A DNA stretch of 38,709 nucleotides from the NCBI GenBank assembly GCA_022736205.1, contig DZAT01000015.1:1-38709 (forward strand), read 5' to 3'. Position 1 is the first letter of the stretch; every line of letters begins with the position of its first letter. The notes under the pieces were generated by a model. That model saw only the letters and a list, made by a program, of their open reading frames with translations. It was not told the DNA's origin and did not search any database. Shown here piece by piece: positions 15,715-23,718 of the stretch. The position numbers were made by a program, and so were the translations under genes. This DNA comes from Thiomicrospira cyclica. GTDB lineage: Bacteria; Pseudomonadota; Gammaproteobacteria; Thiomicrospirales; Thiomicrospiraceae.

Positions 15715-15738
15715 TAAGATATAGCTAACACCATATCG
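15715..15738 (-). promoter_or_regulatory. ModE-type operator upstream of modA
   Basis: On the minus strand this 24-bp site reads CGATATGGTGTTAGCTATAT followed by CTTA. It is identical at 19 of 24 positions to the site before modE (16597-16620) and resembles the E. coli ModE half-sites (CGTTAT...TACATA). Its position just upstream of modA fits repression by molybdate-bound ModE. Confidence 0.75.
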
Positions 15739-15747
15739 ATATTCACT

Positions 15748-15772
15748 AAAAAACGGCAAGTTGCGCCGTTTT
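15748..15772 (-). terminator. Rho-independent terminator after modE
   Basis: On the minus strand, AAAACGGC, a 7-nt loop and GCCGTTTT are followed by further T residues, 4 nt after the modE stop codon. It separates modE from modABC, so modABC needs its own promoter. Confidence 0.85.
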
Positions 15773-15776
15773 ACAC

Positions 15777-16595
15777 TTAATCATCCACGCCTAATAACAC
15801 ATGACTGGCTTTAATTAAGGCGCATAAACGCTGACCTTCAGCGATTACCATTTCAGTCGCACTATCATGAGTGACAACAGCAGCGAGCGTATTGCCGCCA
15901 TCTAACTGCAATACCACTTCGGCATTTACAGGTCCCATCACCACACGACTGACCGTACCGCAAAGACGATTACGGGCACTGGTTTTTGCCTGTTCATCTG
16001 CGGTTAAAATAATCCAACTCGCTTTCACTAACGCCCAAACAGGCTTGCCTTCGGCTAATTGCATACGATCAATACTGTCTTTTGTGACAGTAGCAACCAT
16101 TACGTCATCACCTTGCATCGCAATCGTGACTTCTGCATTGACTGCGCCAACTTCGATATGTTTCACAACACCGTGAAAGGCATTACGGGCACTGGTTTTC
16201 ATCGTTAATCTCCTAAACATGGGCACAATATCGGGATCAACATCTTGTAAGCTTGCCATCCACATTGTCTGCATCGCAGACAGTCGCTCGTGCATGGTCA
16301 CAATTTGCAACCCCGTTGATGTCAGGACAGCGCCACCGCCGCCCTTACCGCCATGCTGACTCTGCACCAAGGGTGCGCCAGCTAAATTATTCATTGCGTC
16401 GACGGCGTCCCACGCCGCTTTATAGGTGATACCAACCTGCTTGGCAGCTTGGCTAATGCTGCCAGTGGCATCAATGGCTTGTAACAACGACAAGCGACGG
16501 GGACTAATTTCACCTTCACCCAAACGAACATGCCAAGGAGCAAAAAACGCAGGTTCGTTAGATTGAGCAATATATACCTGACTTAATTTCGACAT
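15777..16595 (-). CDS. modE: Molybdate-responsive transcriptional regulator ModE
   Basis: The 272-residue regulator has the ModE layout: a LysR-like winged HTH (ISPRRLSLLQAIDATGSISQ, then AAKQVGITYKAAWDAVDAMN), the wing SQHGGKGGGGAVLT, and two tandem Mop-like molybdate-binding domains, each beginning TSARN (about residues 134-200 and 206-270). With molybdate bound it represses mod genes and can activate molybdoenzyme genes. It is encoded just upstream of modABC with its own terminator. A ModE-like site lies directly before its own start codon, suggesting autoregulation. Confidence 0.96.
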   Translation of the reverse strand: MSKLSQVYIAQSNEPAFFAPWHVRLGEGEISPRRLSLLQAIDATGSISQAAKQVGITYKAAWDAVDAMNNLAGAPLVQSQHGGKGGGGAVLTSTGLQIVTMHERLSAMQTMWMASLQDVDPDIVPMFRRLTMKTSARNAFHGVVKHIEVGAVNAEVTIAMQGDDVMVATVTKDSIDRMQLAEGKPVWALVKASWIILTADEQAKTSARNRLCGTVSRVVMGPVNAEVVLQLDGGNTLAAVVTHDSATEMVIAEGQRLCALIKASHVLLGVDD

Positions 16596-16596
16596 T

Positions 16597-16620
16597 TGAA
16601 ATATACCTTACACCATAACG
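16597..16620 (-). promoter_or_regulatory. ModE-type operator directly upstream of modE
   Basis: On the minus strand this 24-bp site reads CGTTATGGTGTAAGGTATAT followed by TTCA and abuts the modE start codon. It is identical at 19 of 24 positions to the site before modA. The overlap with the ribosome binding region suggests tight autorepression. Confidence 0.72.
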
Positions 16621-16630
16621 ACTGTCAATA

Positions 16631-16656
16631 AAAAAACGTGAATCTGATTCACGTTT
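16631..16656 (-). terminator. Rho-independent terminator after the MFS gene
   Basis: On the minus strand, AAACGTGAAT, a 3-nt loop and ATTCACGTTT form a perfect 10-bp stem followed by T residues, 31 nt after the MFS stop codon. Confidence 0.85.
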
Positions 16657-16687
16657 CGATTAAAAATGCTGTAAATCGTAATATTGA

Positions 16688-18091
16688 TTAGACCTCTTTT
16701 GATGCCGCCCAATGAATCAATGCTGCCTCATCAACCAAACTACGGTCAATCTTCATATAGGCGCGCAATCCGATTTCATCTACCCAAGCTTCACGCACAC
16801 CCTCAATTTCCATTAATGCCTGCGTTGTTGCCACTAAGTCTTGCGCATGCGCTATGGTAAGCGGCAAAACAAAACTCGACAGACGATCAGGATTACCCAT
16901 CCCCCAAGCCACCGCAAACCACACTAACGTTAGAAGCACTGCTGCCGCAAAAATAGCATCAAAACCACCCCAGCCTAACAAGGCACCACCCAGTACACCA
17001 CCAACAAAACTCCCCAAAAACTGACTGGTCGCATAAACACCACTTGCCGTACCTTTAAGGTGTGCGGGCGCAAACTTGGCAATGAGCGATGGCAAACTGG
17101 CTTCCATCACATTAAAGCCCGTAAAGAAAACCAACAACCCTAAGGTTACTAACCACAAGGTATCATGACCATCCCATAGTATCGCTTCCGACAAACCAAT
17201 CAGCGCAATCGAGATTAAAAAAACAGGACGCAGCTTAGCGCGTTTTTCACCAATAATAATAAAAGGAACCATCAGCGCAAAAGATACGAGCATCACGGGC
17301 AAATACACCATCCAGTGATCCATCTTGTCCAATCCTGCTGACTGAACTAACGCCAAAGGCACCGCAATAAACAAAGCGGTGAGCAGCAAGTGCAAACTAA
17401 AGATGCCAAAATTCAAGCGCAATAATGCTTTATCACGCAACACAATACCCAAAGATGACGTATCGGCCTGCACATCGCGGCTAAAATACTTGGGCTGTGG
17501 GTTAGGTACAAGCGTGTAAAGCACAATCAACCCGACAATCGCCATCAGCGCCGTTAACCAGAAAATACCGCGCACGCCAATCACCGAATCTAGTGCGGGT
17601 CCTGCTACCAAGGACACCGTGAACGACAAGCCAATGGTCATACCCACTAATGACATGGCACGTAAACGTACGGTTTCTCGTGTTAAATCGGCAAGTAACG
17701 CCATGAGCACTGCAGAAATTGCCCCTGCCCCTTGCAAAGCGCGCCCTACCAGCATCCACTCTAAACTAGGCGCAAGCGCACACACCACCGAACCAATAGC
17801 AAACAGCACCAATCCTAATGCAATAACTGGCTTACGCCCAATTTTATCCGACCACATACCAAATGGCAGCTGTAGCATGGCTTGCGTTAAACCATAAATA
17901 CCGATGGTTAAGCCAATCATTAAGGCTGTCGCATTAGTAAACTCGCCTTGCGCAAAGAGTGCGAAGGTCGGCAGAATCATAAACATGCCCAACATTCGGC
18001 TGGCGTACAAAGCGGCCATTAAGCTAGCAGCTCGCTTTTCGTCTGGCAACATCGCCAAGTCATCGATCGGTTGTGGTGCTGTAGCGCGCAT
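16688..18091 (-). CDS. yajR: MFS transporter with C-terminal YAM domain (YajR-like)
   Basis: The 467-residue, 12-TM major facilitator carries motif A in the 2-3 loop (LPFGMWSDKIGRKPVIALGL) and the RALQGAGAISAVLMALLADL stretch of drug/proton antiporters. After the last TM there is a soluble ferredoxin-like domain of about 65 residues (DLVATTQALMEIEGVREAWV, then DEIGLRAYMKIDRSL), matching the YAM domain of E. coli YajR (454 residues). The physiological substrate is not known even for YajR. It is transcribed alone, divergent from nothing nearby, with a good terminator. A TATACT -10-like hexamer (18127-18132, minus strand) lies 36 nt before the start codon. Confidence 0.9.
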   Translation of the reverse strand: MRATAPQPIDDLAMLPDEKRAASLMAALYASRMLGMFMILPTFALFAQGEFTNATALMIGLTIGIYGLTQAMLQLPFGMWSDKIGRKPVIALGLVLFAIGSVVCALAPSLEWMLVGRALQGAGAISAVLMALLADLTRETVRLRAMSLVGMTIGLSFTVSLVAGPALDSVIGVRGIFWLTALMAIVGLIVLYTLVPNPQPKYFSRDVQADTSSLGIVLRDKALLRLNFGIFSLHLLLTALFIAVPLALVQSAGLDKMDHWMVYLPVMLVSFALMVPFIIIGEKRAKLRPVFLISIALIGLSEAILWDGHDTLWLVTLGLLVFFTGFNVMEASLPSLIAKFAPAHLKGTASGVYATSQFLGSFVGGVLGGALLGWGGFDAIFAAAVLLTLVWFAVAWGMGNPDRLSSFVLPLTIAHAQDLVATTQALMEIEGVREAWVDEIGLRAYMKIDRSLVDEAALIHWAASKEV

Positions 18092-18170
18092 TCTGTTTCC
18101 GTTTTATTGTTTTGTTTATGCAGTCAAGTATAGCAAATTAACCATAACCAAAACACTGAAAGAAACAGCT

Positions 18171-19337
18171 CTATTTATTCCCCTTCGCTCGATTGTGCGT
18201 TTTACACAACATTTGACAGTTGCTTGCATCGGTTACACCGCCCTTGCTCCATGCGGCTACGTGGTCGGCATCCATGTCTTTTAAGTCCCACATTTTGGTT
18301 TTATTAGCATCGTGACCAATCGCGCAAAATGAGCAGTTAGATTCACCCTTGGCTTTAGCTTGGGCAGTTTGTTTGGCGTAAATAGACTTTTTGGTGGTTT
18401 CATCAAACACCCGAACTTCTAACAATTTGGTATCTTGGCATCCGCCCAAAATGTACTCAAATACACCTTTTCTATTTTTAACGTAGGCATCGCTGTAAAG
18501 CTCTTGTCGTTTCGCCGAAACCTTATTCGGATCATAAGCCGTATTATGGTAAGTTTCATACAAACGTCCCCATTCAAGCCCGCACATTTCTTTTTCAACT
18601 TCTTTGAACACTGTTGAAACCCAATTAATCACGCTATTGAAATAGGTTTTTAGTTCATTAATGTTGTCATCGTTGCGGTGACGACTCATATACTCGCTAA
18701 TATTGCCTTTACTGACCCAATCTAATGCTCTTTCCAAAAACTCTTGTCGCTTTTCGCTACCACTAACATAAGCACCCCATTTTTGGATGTTCGAGTTTTG
18801 GCTATTACTAAACTCGGCTTTTGCCAAGGTAACAAATCTGCCCGAATAGACAGCATTCAGTAACTCCTGCGCATTCAGTGGCACACCAGCAATATTGATG
18901 GTTCTGAACCATTCTTTGATTTCGCTTTCTGTACCCTCGCACACATAAATGAGCAATTTAGTGTCCAGTATTTTTTGTTGTTTGTCTTTTGCCAAACCAT
19001 CAAAATATTGCTCCATGCCATTTTCATCTTTAACAGCAAACTTATTTGTGACAAAACGCCCGAAGCTGGTAATACGCTGCTGTCCATCTAACACTTCAAA
19101 TTTATTGTCATCTGTTTGGTTAAAATAGATGAGTCCGAGTGGGTAGCCTTTAAGTAAGGACTGAATGACTGCGACATCACGTTTGCCATCGGCATAGATG
19201 TAATTGCGCTGATATTCTGGTTGAATGGTTAATGTGCCAGACAAGCCAAACAAGCCTTTTCCTTCTAACTCGTTGTAAATAAATCCGTTACAGATTTCTT
19301 TGATGGTGATTTCAGTTTTTAGAATCGTTTTCATCAT
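18171..19337 (-). CDS. DUF262-HNH endonuclease, likely restriction partner of the adjacent methylase
   Basis: The 388-residue protein has an N-terminal DUF262 (GmrS/DndB-like) domain with QPEYQRNYIYADGKRDVAVI, SLLKGYPLGLIYF and the DGQQR motif (residues 84-88). The C-terminus (about 335-388) is an HNH nuclease: CSFC as the first Zn pair, DADHVAAWSKGG with the catalytic His, then NCQMLCKTHNRAKGNK. DUF262 domains in GmrSD-type enzymes bind or hydrolyse nucleotides, and the HNH domain cuts DNA. The start overlaps the methylase stop by 4 nt, so both are made from one mRNA. This pairing suggests an R-M system whose nuclease is DUF262-HNH; target and cofactor are unknown. Confidence 0.85.
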   Translation of the reverse strand: MMKTILKTEITIKEICNGFIYNELEGKGLFGLSGTLTIQPEYQRNYIYADGKRDVAVIQSLLKGYPLGLIYFNQTDDNKFEVLDGQQRITSFGRFVTNKFAVKDENGMEQYFDGLAKDKQQKILDTKLLIYVCEGTESEIKEWFRTINIAGVPLNAQELLNAVYSGRFVTLAKAEFSNSQNSNIQKWGAYVSGSEKRQEFLERALDWVSKGNISEYMSRHRNDDNINELKTYFNSVINWVSTVFKEVEKEMCGLEWGRLYETYHNTAYDPNKVSAKRQELYSDAYVKNRKGVFEYILGGCQDTKLLEVRVFDETTKKSIYAKQTAQAKAKGESNCSFCAIGHDANKTKMWDLKDMDADHVAAWSKGGVTDASNCQMLCKTHNRAKGNK

Positions 19338-20395
19338 GATATACTCTTGATAACAATACGCGCGTATATTTCTTTGTCATTAATAGTAAAGCGCTTATTA
19401 GGTGTTTTATTACCATTGATATATCTATCAATCCCTACAATCGTGAACTGCTCTGGGCAATACTTGTCTAAGAAACTAATAGGAACACCCATTTCCCTCT
19501 CATAATCACTAGGAATAGCATTGGTGAATGGCACTTCGATAGCATCATAATTATCGTATTTGAGATAAGCTATTTCGCTTTCTTTAACTTTTTTATTGAA
19601 CCTACGATTATCTTCCATGCTCATTAATTGCAAAGCTTGATGACGGCGACCATGGTCAATATTGGTGAACCAACAAGCATTTCTAAACTTTACAAGTCCA
19701 GTGTCTTCATCATAAACACCCTCTGCATACTCGCGACCAACTGACGTAGAAAAGTAAGCATTGCCAGCATGAAAGCCATTCCCTAACCACAGTCTGTTGC
19801 TTTTAATCAGCGGAAACACCTCTTTGTAAGTAATTGCATTCAAATTACCGATAAGCACAAACAATTTATCTGCTTCAACAATCCACGCTAAAAACTCACG
19901 AAATAATGAAAATGGTGGGTTGGTAATAATGATGTCCGCTTCATTACGCAGTTGCTTTACCTCGTCGCTTCGAAAATCACCATCACCTTCAAGGTAACGC
20001 CATTTCAGATCGTCATCAATACTAACTTTGCCGCTCTTGATGTCATCGGCATGTAGTTCGTAAATTTTTCCATTCACGCGTGTTTTGTCGGCATCGTATT
20101 GTGGGCTGGTTTGTTCTAGGCTGGATGGGTGATAGTTAAACTCGCATTGTTTGCTGTTGGGCGCATAGCTGGTGCTAATCAAACGTTTTAAACCATACTC
20201 AACGAACCGATTGACGAAGAACTTGGTGAAATTGCTCCATTCTGGGTCATCGCAGGGCAGCAAGACTGTTTTGCCACGAAAGACATCGGAGTTGCGGTCG
20301 ATGTAAGCGTTCATTTCTTTTTCTATGTCTGCGTATTGCGTATAGAACTCATCATTTTTAGCTTTTTTTGCAGCCGTTAAGTTTTCGTTAGCCAT
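19334..20395 (-). CDS. EcoRI-type adenine-specific DNA methyltransferase
   Basis: The 353-residue protein has the layout of the M.EcoRI family: AKKAKNDEFYTQYADIEKEM at the N-terminus, LLPCDDPEWSNFTKFF (about residues 45-60) as the AdoMet region and ADIIITNPPFSLFREFLAW with the catalytic NPPF (about 159-162). It would make N6-methyladenine and protect host DNA. I chose the ATG at 20395 (MANENL, AGG 9 nt upstream). An in-frame ATG at 20425 would put a palindromic operator inside the coding region. The nuclease gene overlaps its stop by 4 nt. Base composition is more AT-rich than that of its neighbours, consistent with transfer. Confidence 0.88.
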   Translation of the reverse strand: MANENLTAAKKAKNDEFYTQYADIEKEMNAYIDRNSDVFRGKTVLLPCDDPEWSNFTKFFVNRFVEYGLKRLISTSYAPNSKQCEFNYHPSSLEQTSPQYDADKTRVNGKIYELHADDIKSGKVSIDDDLKWRYLEGDGDFRSDEVKQLRNEADIIITNPPFSLFREFLAWIVEADKLFVLIGNLNAITYKEVFPLIKSNRLWLGNGFHAGNAYFSTSVGREYAEGVYDEDTGLVKFRNACWFTNIDHGRRHQALQLMSMEDNRRFNKKVKESEIAYLKYDNYDAIEVPFTNAIPSDYEREMGVPISFLDKYCPEQFTIVGIDRYINGNKTPNKRFTINDKEIYARIVIKSIS

Positions 20396-20405
20396 TGTTA
20401 CAACC

Positions 20406-20424
20406 TGTACCGATATTAGGTACA
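20406..20424. promoter_or_regulatory. C-box operator 1 (methylase side)
   Basis: TGTACC-GATATTA-GGTACA is a perfect 6-bp-arm palindrome 11 nt upstream of the methylase start. It is nearly identical to operator 2; the centres are 31 bp apart, about three helical turns. Binding by the divergent Xre/C-like protein is inferred. Confidence 0.78.
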
Positions 20425-20436
20425 TAATTATAAATT

Positions 20437-20455
20437 AGTACCGAATTTAGGTACA
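20437..20455. promoter_or_regulatory. C-box operator 2 (regulator side)
   Basis: AGTACC-GAATTTA-GGTACA, with 5-bp perfect arms (GTACC/GGTAC), matches operator 1 at 16 of 19 positions. It lies 27 nt before the regulator start. Paired operators are the usual layout for C proteins of R-M systems. Confidence 0.76.
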
Positions 20456-20481
20456 TTGTTTTCGTCCCTAGAATGGGGACA

Positions 20482-20742
20482 ATGAACAAATCAATTTACA
20501 CGACAGAATCGAATAAGCTTGGGGCATGGCTGCGCCAGCAACGAGAAAGCAAAGGACTGACTATGCGCCAAGTGGCTGAAGTCATAAAGGAACCTCACAC
20601 TTTTGTTGGTAATATTGAGACAGGGCATAGACGATTAGACGTTGTGGAATTTGTTTGGTACTGCAAGATGATGGGTTTTAACGCACTAGAAGGATTAAAT
20701 ATTATTCAGGAGTATGTAAATGAGGTCGGGTTGCCAAACTGA
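20482..20742 (+). CDS. Xre/C-protein-like regulator of the R-M module
   Basis: The 86-residue, single-domain HTH protein reads MNKSIYTTESNKLGAWLRQQ, then GLTMRQVAEVIKEPHTFVGN (the DNA-binding helices) and IETGHRRLDVVEFVWYCKMM. Size and fold resemble restriction-modification controller proteins. It is divergent from the methylase, with both palindromic operators between them, so it probably represses or activates both directions. The start at 20482 matches related proteins that begin M-x-x-SI-x-S; an ATG at 20473 is also in frame, and neither has a well-spaced Shine-Dalgarno. A controller is normally cotranscribed with the nuclease, but here the nuclease follows the methylase. Confidence 0.82.
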   Translation: MNKSIYTTESNKLGAWLRQQRESKGLTMRQVAEVIKEPHTFVGNIETGHRRLDVVEFVWYCKMMGFNALEGLNIIQEYVNEVGLPN

Positions 20743-20809
20743 ATACGGTCAAATGGTGCAGATTAAGCTATACTAACTGACCAATAAAACAAACAGATGG
20801 CACGGGCAA

Positions 20810-23620
20810 ATGGATACGCATATTCGCGTTCGCGGCGCACGCACGCACAACCTTAAAAATATCGACATCGACATCCCCAAAAACAAGCTGGTGGTGATTA
20901 CGGGCTTATCGGGTTCGGGCAAGTCATCACTCGCTTTCGATACCCTGTATGCCGAAGGGCAACGTCGTTATGTCGAAAGCTTATCCAGTTATGCGCGTCA
21001 GTTTTTGTCGATAATGGAAAAGCCCGATATGGACAGCATCGACGGGCTTTCCCCTGCCATTGCCATCGAGCAAAAAGCGACCAGCCACAATCCTCGCTCA
21101 ACCGTCGGCACGGTAACTGAAATTTACGACTATTTCCGTCTGCTGTTTGCTCGTGTTGGTACGCCACGTTGTCCGACGCATGGTTGCGACCTGCACGCCC
21201 AAACCATCAGCCAGATGGTTGACCGCACCTTAGAGCTGCCCGAAAACACACGCGCGATGATTTTAGCCCCTGTGGTGCGTGGCAAAAAAGGCGAACACAA
21301 AGACATCCTCACCGAATTGGTGGCACAAGGTTATATTCGTGCCCGCATCAATGGCGAACTAGTCGAACTCGACACTATCCCAAAACTCGACCCAAAAAAG
21401 AAACACGATATTGATGCCGTCATCGACCGCTTCAAAGTGCGCGACGACATCAAACAGCGTTTGGCAGAATCTTTCGAAACCGCCATTAAACTCGGCAACA
21501 ACCTCGCGCGCGTCGAACCCCTATCAGAAGAAGATGGTGATTTTTCACTGCTCTTTTCGAGCAAGTTTGCCTGTCCGCATTGTGGTTATAGCATTGCCGA
21601 ACTCGAACCGCGTTTATTTTCATTTAACAGTCCGCATGGTGCATGTGGCAGTTGCGATGGCTTGGGCTATAGCGAGCATTTTGATTATACGCGCATTGTG
21701 GCGCATCCCGAGCTGCCTGTTGGCAACGGTGCGATTCATGGCTGGGACAAGCGCAATGCCTACACCAAAACCTTGCTAACTGCTCTTGCTAGCCATTACC
21801 AATTTGATTTAGAAACCGCTTGGCAAGACCTACCCGAAACGCTGCAATACAAATTGTTAAATGGTAGCGGCAATGAACGCATTGCCTTGCCTGCAGGGCG
21901 TTATTCCGATGCGCCACGTCCGTGGGAAGGCATCTTGCCGTGGTTCGAGCGACGCTTTAAGGATAGTGAATTTGAATCGGTCAAAACTGAATTAGCACAG
22001 TTGCGTATTATTAGCCCCTGCCCCAGTTGCGAGGGCAGTCGTTTGAACGAATCAGCGCGTCATGTGTTTATTGCCGATATGAGCTTACCCCAACTCACAC
22101 ATATGCCGCTCAATACCCTGCACGACTGGATTAGTCAACTGACCCTGACAGGCAATAAAGCACAAATTGCCGATAAGATATTAAAAGAAATCAGCAATCG
22201 CTTAGGCTTCCTCATTCAAGTAGGCTTGTCTTATTTAACACTTGAGCGTAGCGCCGAAACCCTGTCGGGTGGCGAAGCGCAGCGTATTCGTTTGGCAAGT
22301 CAAATCGGTTCAGGGCTGACGGGTGTGATGTATGTACTCGACGAGCCTTCTATCGGATTGCATCAACGCGATAATGACCGCCTACTGGCTTCTTTGCGTC
22401 GCCTACGCGATTTGGGCAATACCGTCATTGTGGTAGAACACGATGAAGATGCCATGCGCCAAGCAGATTACCTGATCGATATTGGCACGGGTGCTGGTGT
22501 TCATGGTGGACACATCGTCGCGCAAGGCACGCCTGATGAAGTCATTAATAATCCGCTATCGCTCACAGGCCAGTATTTAAGTGGAAAACGTGGTATTGCC
22601 ATTCCTGAACGACATAACCCGGCCGAAAAACAGTTGGTGCTCGTCGGTGCCAACACGCACAACCTGAAAAACGTCACCTTGCGTTTACCTGTTGGGCTGT
22701 TTACCTGCATTACAGGCGTTTCGGGTTCAGGCAAATCGACACTGATTAACGACACCCTATATCGGATTGCCGCAAACGAACTCAATGGCGCGGCACTACA
22801 CCCCGAAAGTTACGAGCGCATCGAAGGACTAGAACACTTCGATAAAGTCATTAATATCGACCAAAGCCCGATTGGGCGCACCCCACGCTCTAATCCTGCT
22901 ACCTACACAGGCTTATTCACCCCCATCCGAGAACTACTCGCTGGTGTACCAGAGTCACGCGCACGCGGTTACACCCCAGGGCGATTCAGCTTCAACGTCG
23001 CGGGCGGACGCTGTGAAGCCTGCCAAGGCGATGGTGTGATTAAAGTCGAAATGCACTTTTTGCCCGATATTTACGTCCCCTGCGACGTCTGTCATGGTAG
23101 CCGCTACAATCGAGAAACGCTCGATATTCGCTACAAAGGCAAAACCATTAGCGATATGCTCGACATGACCATCGAAGATGCGCTGGTCTTTTTCGATGCC
23201 GTACCGACCATCAAGCGCAAGCTATCTACCCTCATGGACGTGGGCTTGTCTTACCTCAAACTAGGGCAAAGCGCGACCACGCTGTCGGGTGGTGAAGCGC
23301 AACGTATTAAACTCGCTAAAGAATTATCGAAGCGTGATACGGGCAACACCCTATATATTTTAGATGAACCGACAACTGGACTACACTTCCACGACATCGA
23401 ACTATTACTGACGGTATTGCATCGCCTACGTGATCATGGCAACACCATTGTGGTTATCGAACACAACTTAGATGTGATTAAAACTGCCGACTGGATTATC
23501 GACATGGGCCCTGAAGGCGGCAATGGTGGTGGTCAGATTATCGCTCAAGGCACACCCGAAGCGATTGCCGATTGCGCGCATAGCTGGACAGGGAAATACT
23601 TGAAAGCAGTATTAGTTTGA
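20810..23620 (+). CDS. uvrA: Excinuclease ABC subunit A, UvrA
   Basis: The 936-residue protein is full length. It has two ABC ATPase modules: Walker [17 protein letters not shown] (about residue 32) and [16 protein letters not shown] (about 636), with paired signatures [12 protein letters not shown] and [12 protein letters not shown] and Walker [11 protein letters not shown] and [10 protein letters not shown]. Zinc ligands CPHCGYS...CGSCDGLG and CEACQGDG...CDVCHGSR are present. UvrA finds DNA damage and loads UvrB in nucleotide excision repair. No CTG-N10-CAG LexA-type box is visible in the 67 nt before it. A GGGC sequence precedes the ATG by 3 nt. Confidence 0.97.
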   Translation: MDTHIRVRGARTHNLKNIDIDIPKNKLVVITGLSGSGKSSLAFDTLYAEGQRRYVESLSSYARQFLSIMEKPDMDSIDGLSPAIAIEQKATSHNPRSTVGTVTEIYDYFRLLFARVGTPRCPTHGCDLHAQTISQMVDRTLELPENTRAMILAPVVRGKKGEHKDILTELVAQGYIRARINGELVELDTIPKLDPKKKHDIDAVIDRFKVRDDIKQRLAESFETAIKLGNNLARVEPLSEEDGDFSLLFSSKFACPHCGYSIAELEPRLFSFNSPHGACGSCDGLGYSEHFDYTRIVAHPELPVGNGAIHGWDKRNAYTKTLLTALASHYQFDLETAWQDLPETLQYKLLNGSGNERIALPAGRYSDAPRPWEGILPWFERRFKDSEFESVKTELAQLRIISPCPSCEGSRLNESARHVFIADMSLPQLTHMPLNTLHDWISQLTLTGNKAQIADKILKEISNRLGFLIQVGLSYLTLERSAETLSGGEAQRIRLASQIGSGLTGVMYVLDEPSIGLHQRDNDRLLASLRRLRDLGNTVIVVEHDEDAMRQADYLIDIGTGAGVHGGHIVAQGTPDEVINNPLSLTGQYLSGKRGIAIPERHNPAEKQLVLVGANTHNLKNVTLRLPVGLFTCITGVSGSGKSTLINDTLYRIAANELNGAALHPESYERIEGLEHFDKVINIDQSPIGRTPRSNPATYTGLFTPIRELLAGVPESRARGYTPGRFSFNVAGGRCEACQGDGVIKVEMHFLPDIYVPCDVCHGSRYNRETLDIRYKGKTISDMLDMTIEDALVFFDAVPTIKRKLSTLMDVGLSYLKLGQSATTLSGGEAQRIKLAKELSKRDTGNTLYILDEPTTGLHFHDIELLLTVLHRLRDHGNTIVVIEHNLDVIKTADWIIDMGPEGGNGGGQIIAQGTPEAIADCAHSWTGKYLKAVLV

Positions 23621-23669
23621 GCAAAACCTTCATAAAACATTCATCGTTTATTAACCAATAAGCTGCTAA

Positions 23670-23689
23670 TATATGAAGATAATCATATA
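23670..23689. promoter_or_regulatory. CRP-like dyad upstream of the chemoreceptor gene
   Basis: TATATGA-AGATAA-TCATATA has perfect 7-bp arms around a 6-bp spacer. The core TATGA-N6-TCATA has the geometry of a CRP/Vfr site (TGTGA-N6-TCACA). It ends 29 nt before the start codon. The regulator assignment is a guess from geometry. Confidence 0.38.
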
Positions 23690-23718
23690 AGCTTAAATAA
23701 ACAAGGGTATCCTTTTAA

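Noticed and set aside
20743-20809. SOS (LexA) box before uvrA
   Set aside because: No CTG-N10-CAG palindrome of the usual kind is present in the 67-nt gap, so SOS control cannot be claimed.
23621-23718. FliA promoter before the chemoreceptor gene
   Set aside because: A GCCGATAA-like box (ACCAATAA) has no TAAA at the correct distance; the nearest is 2 nt off.
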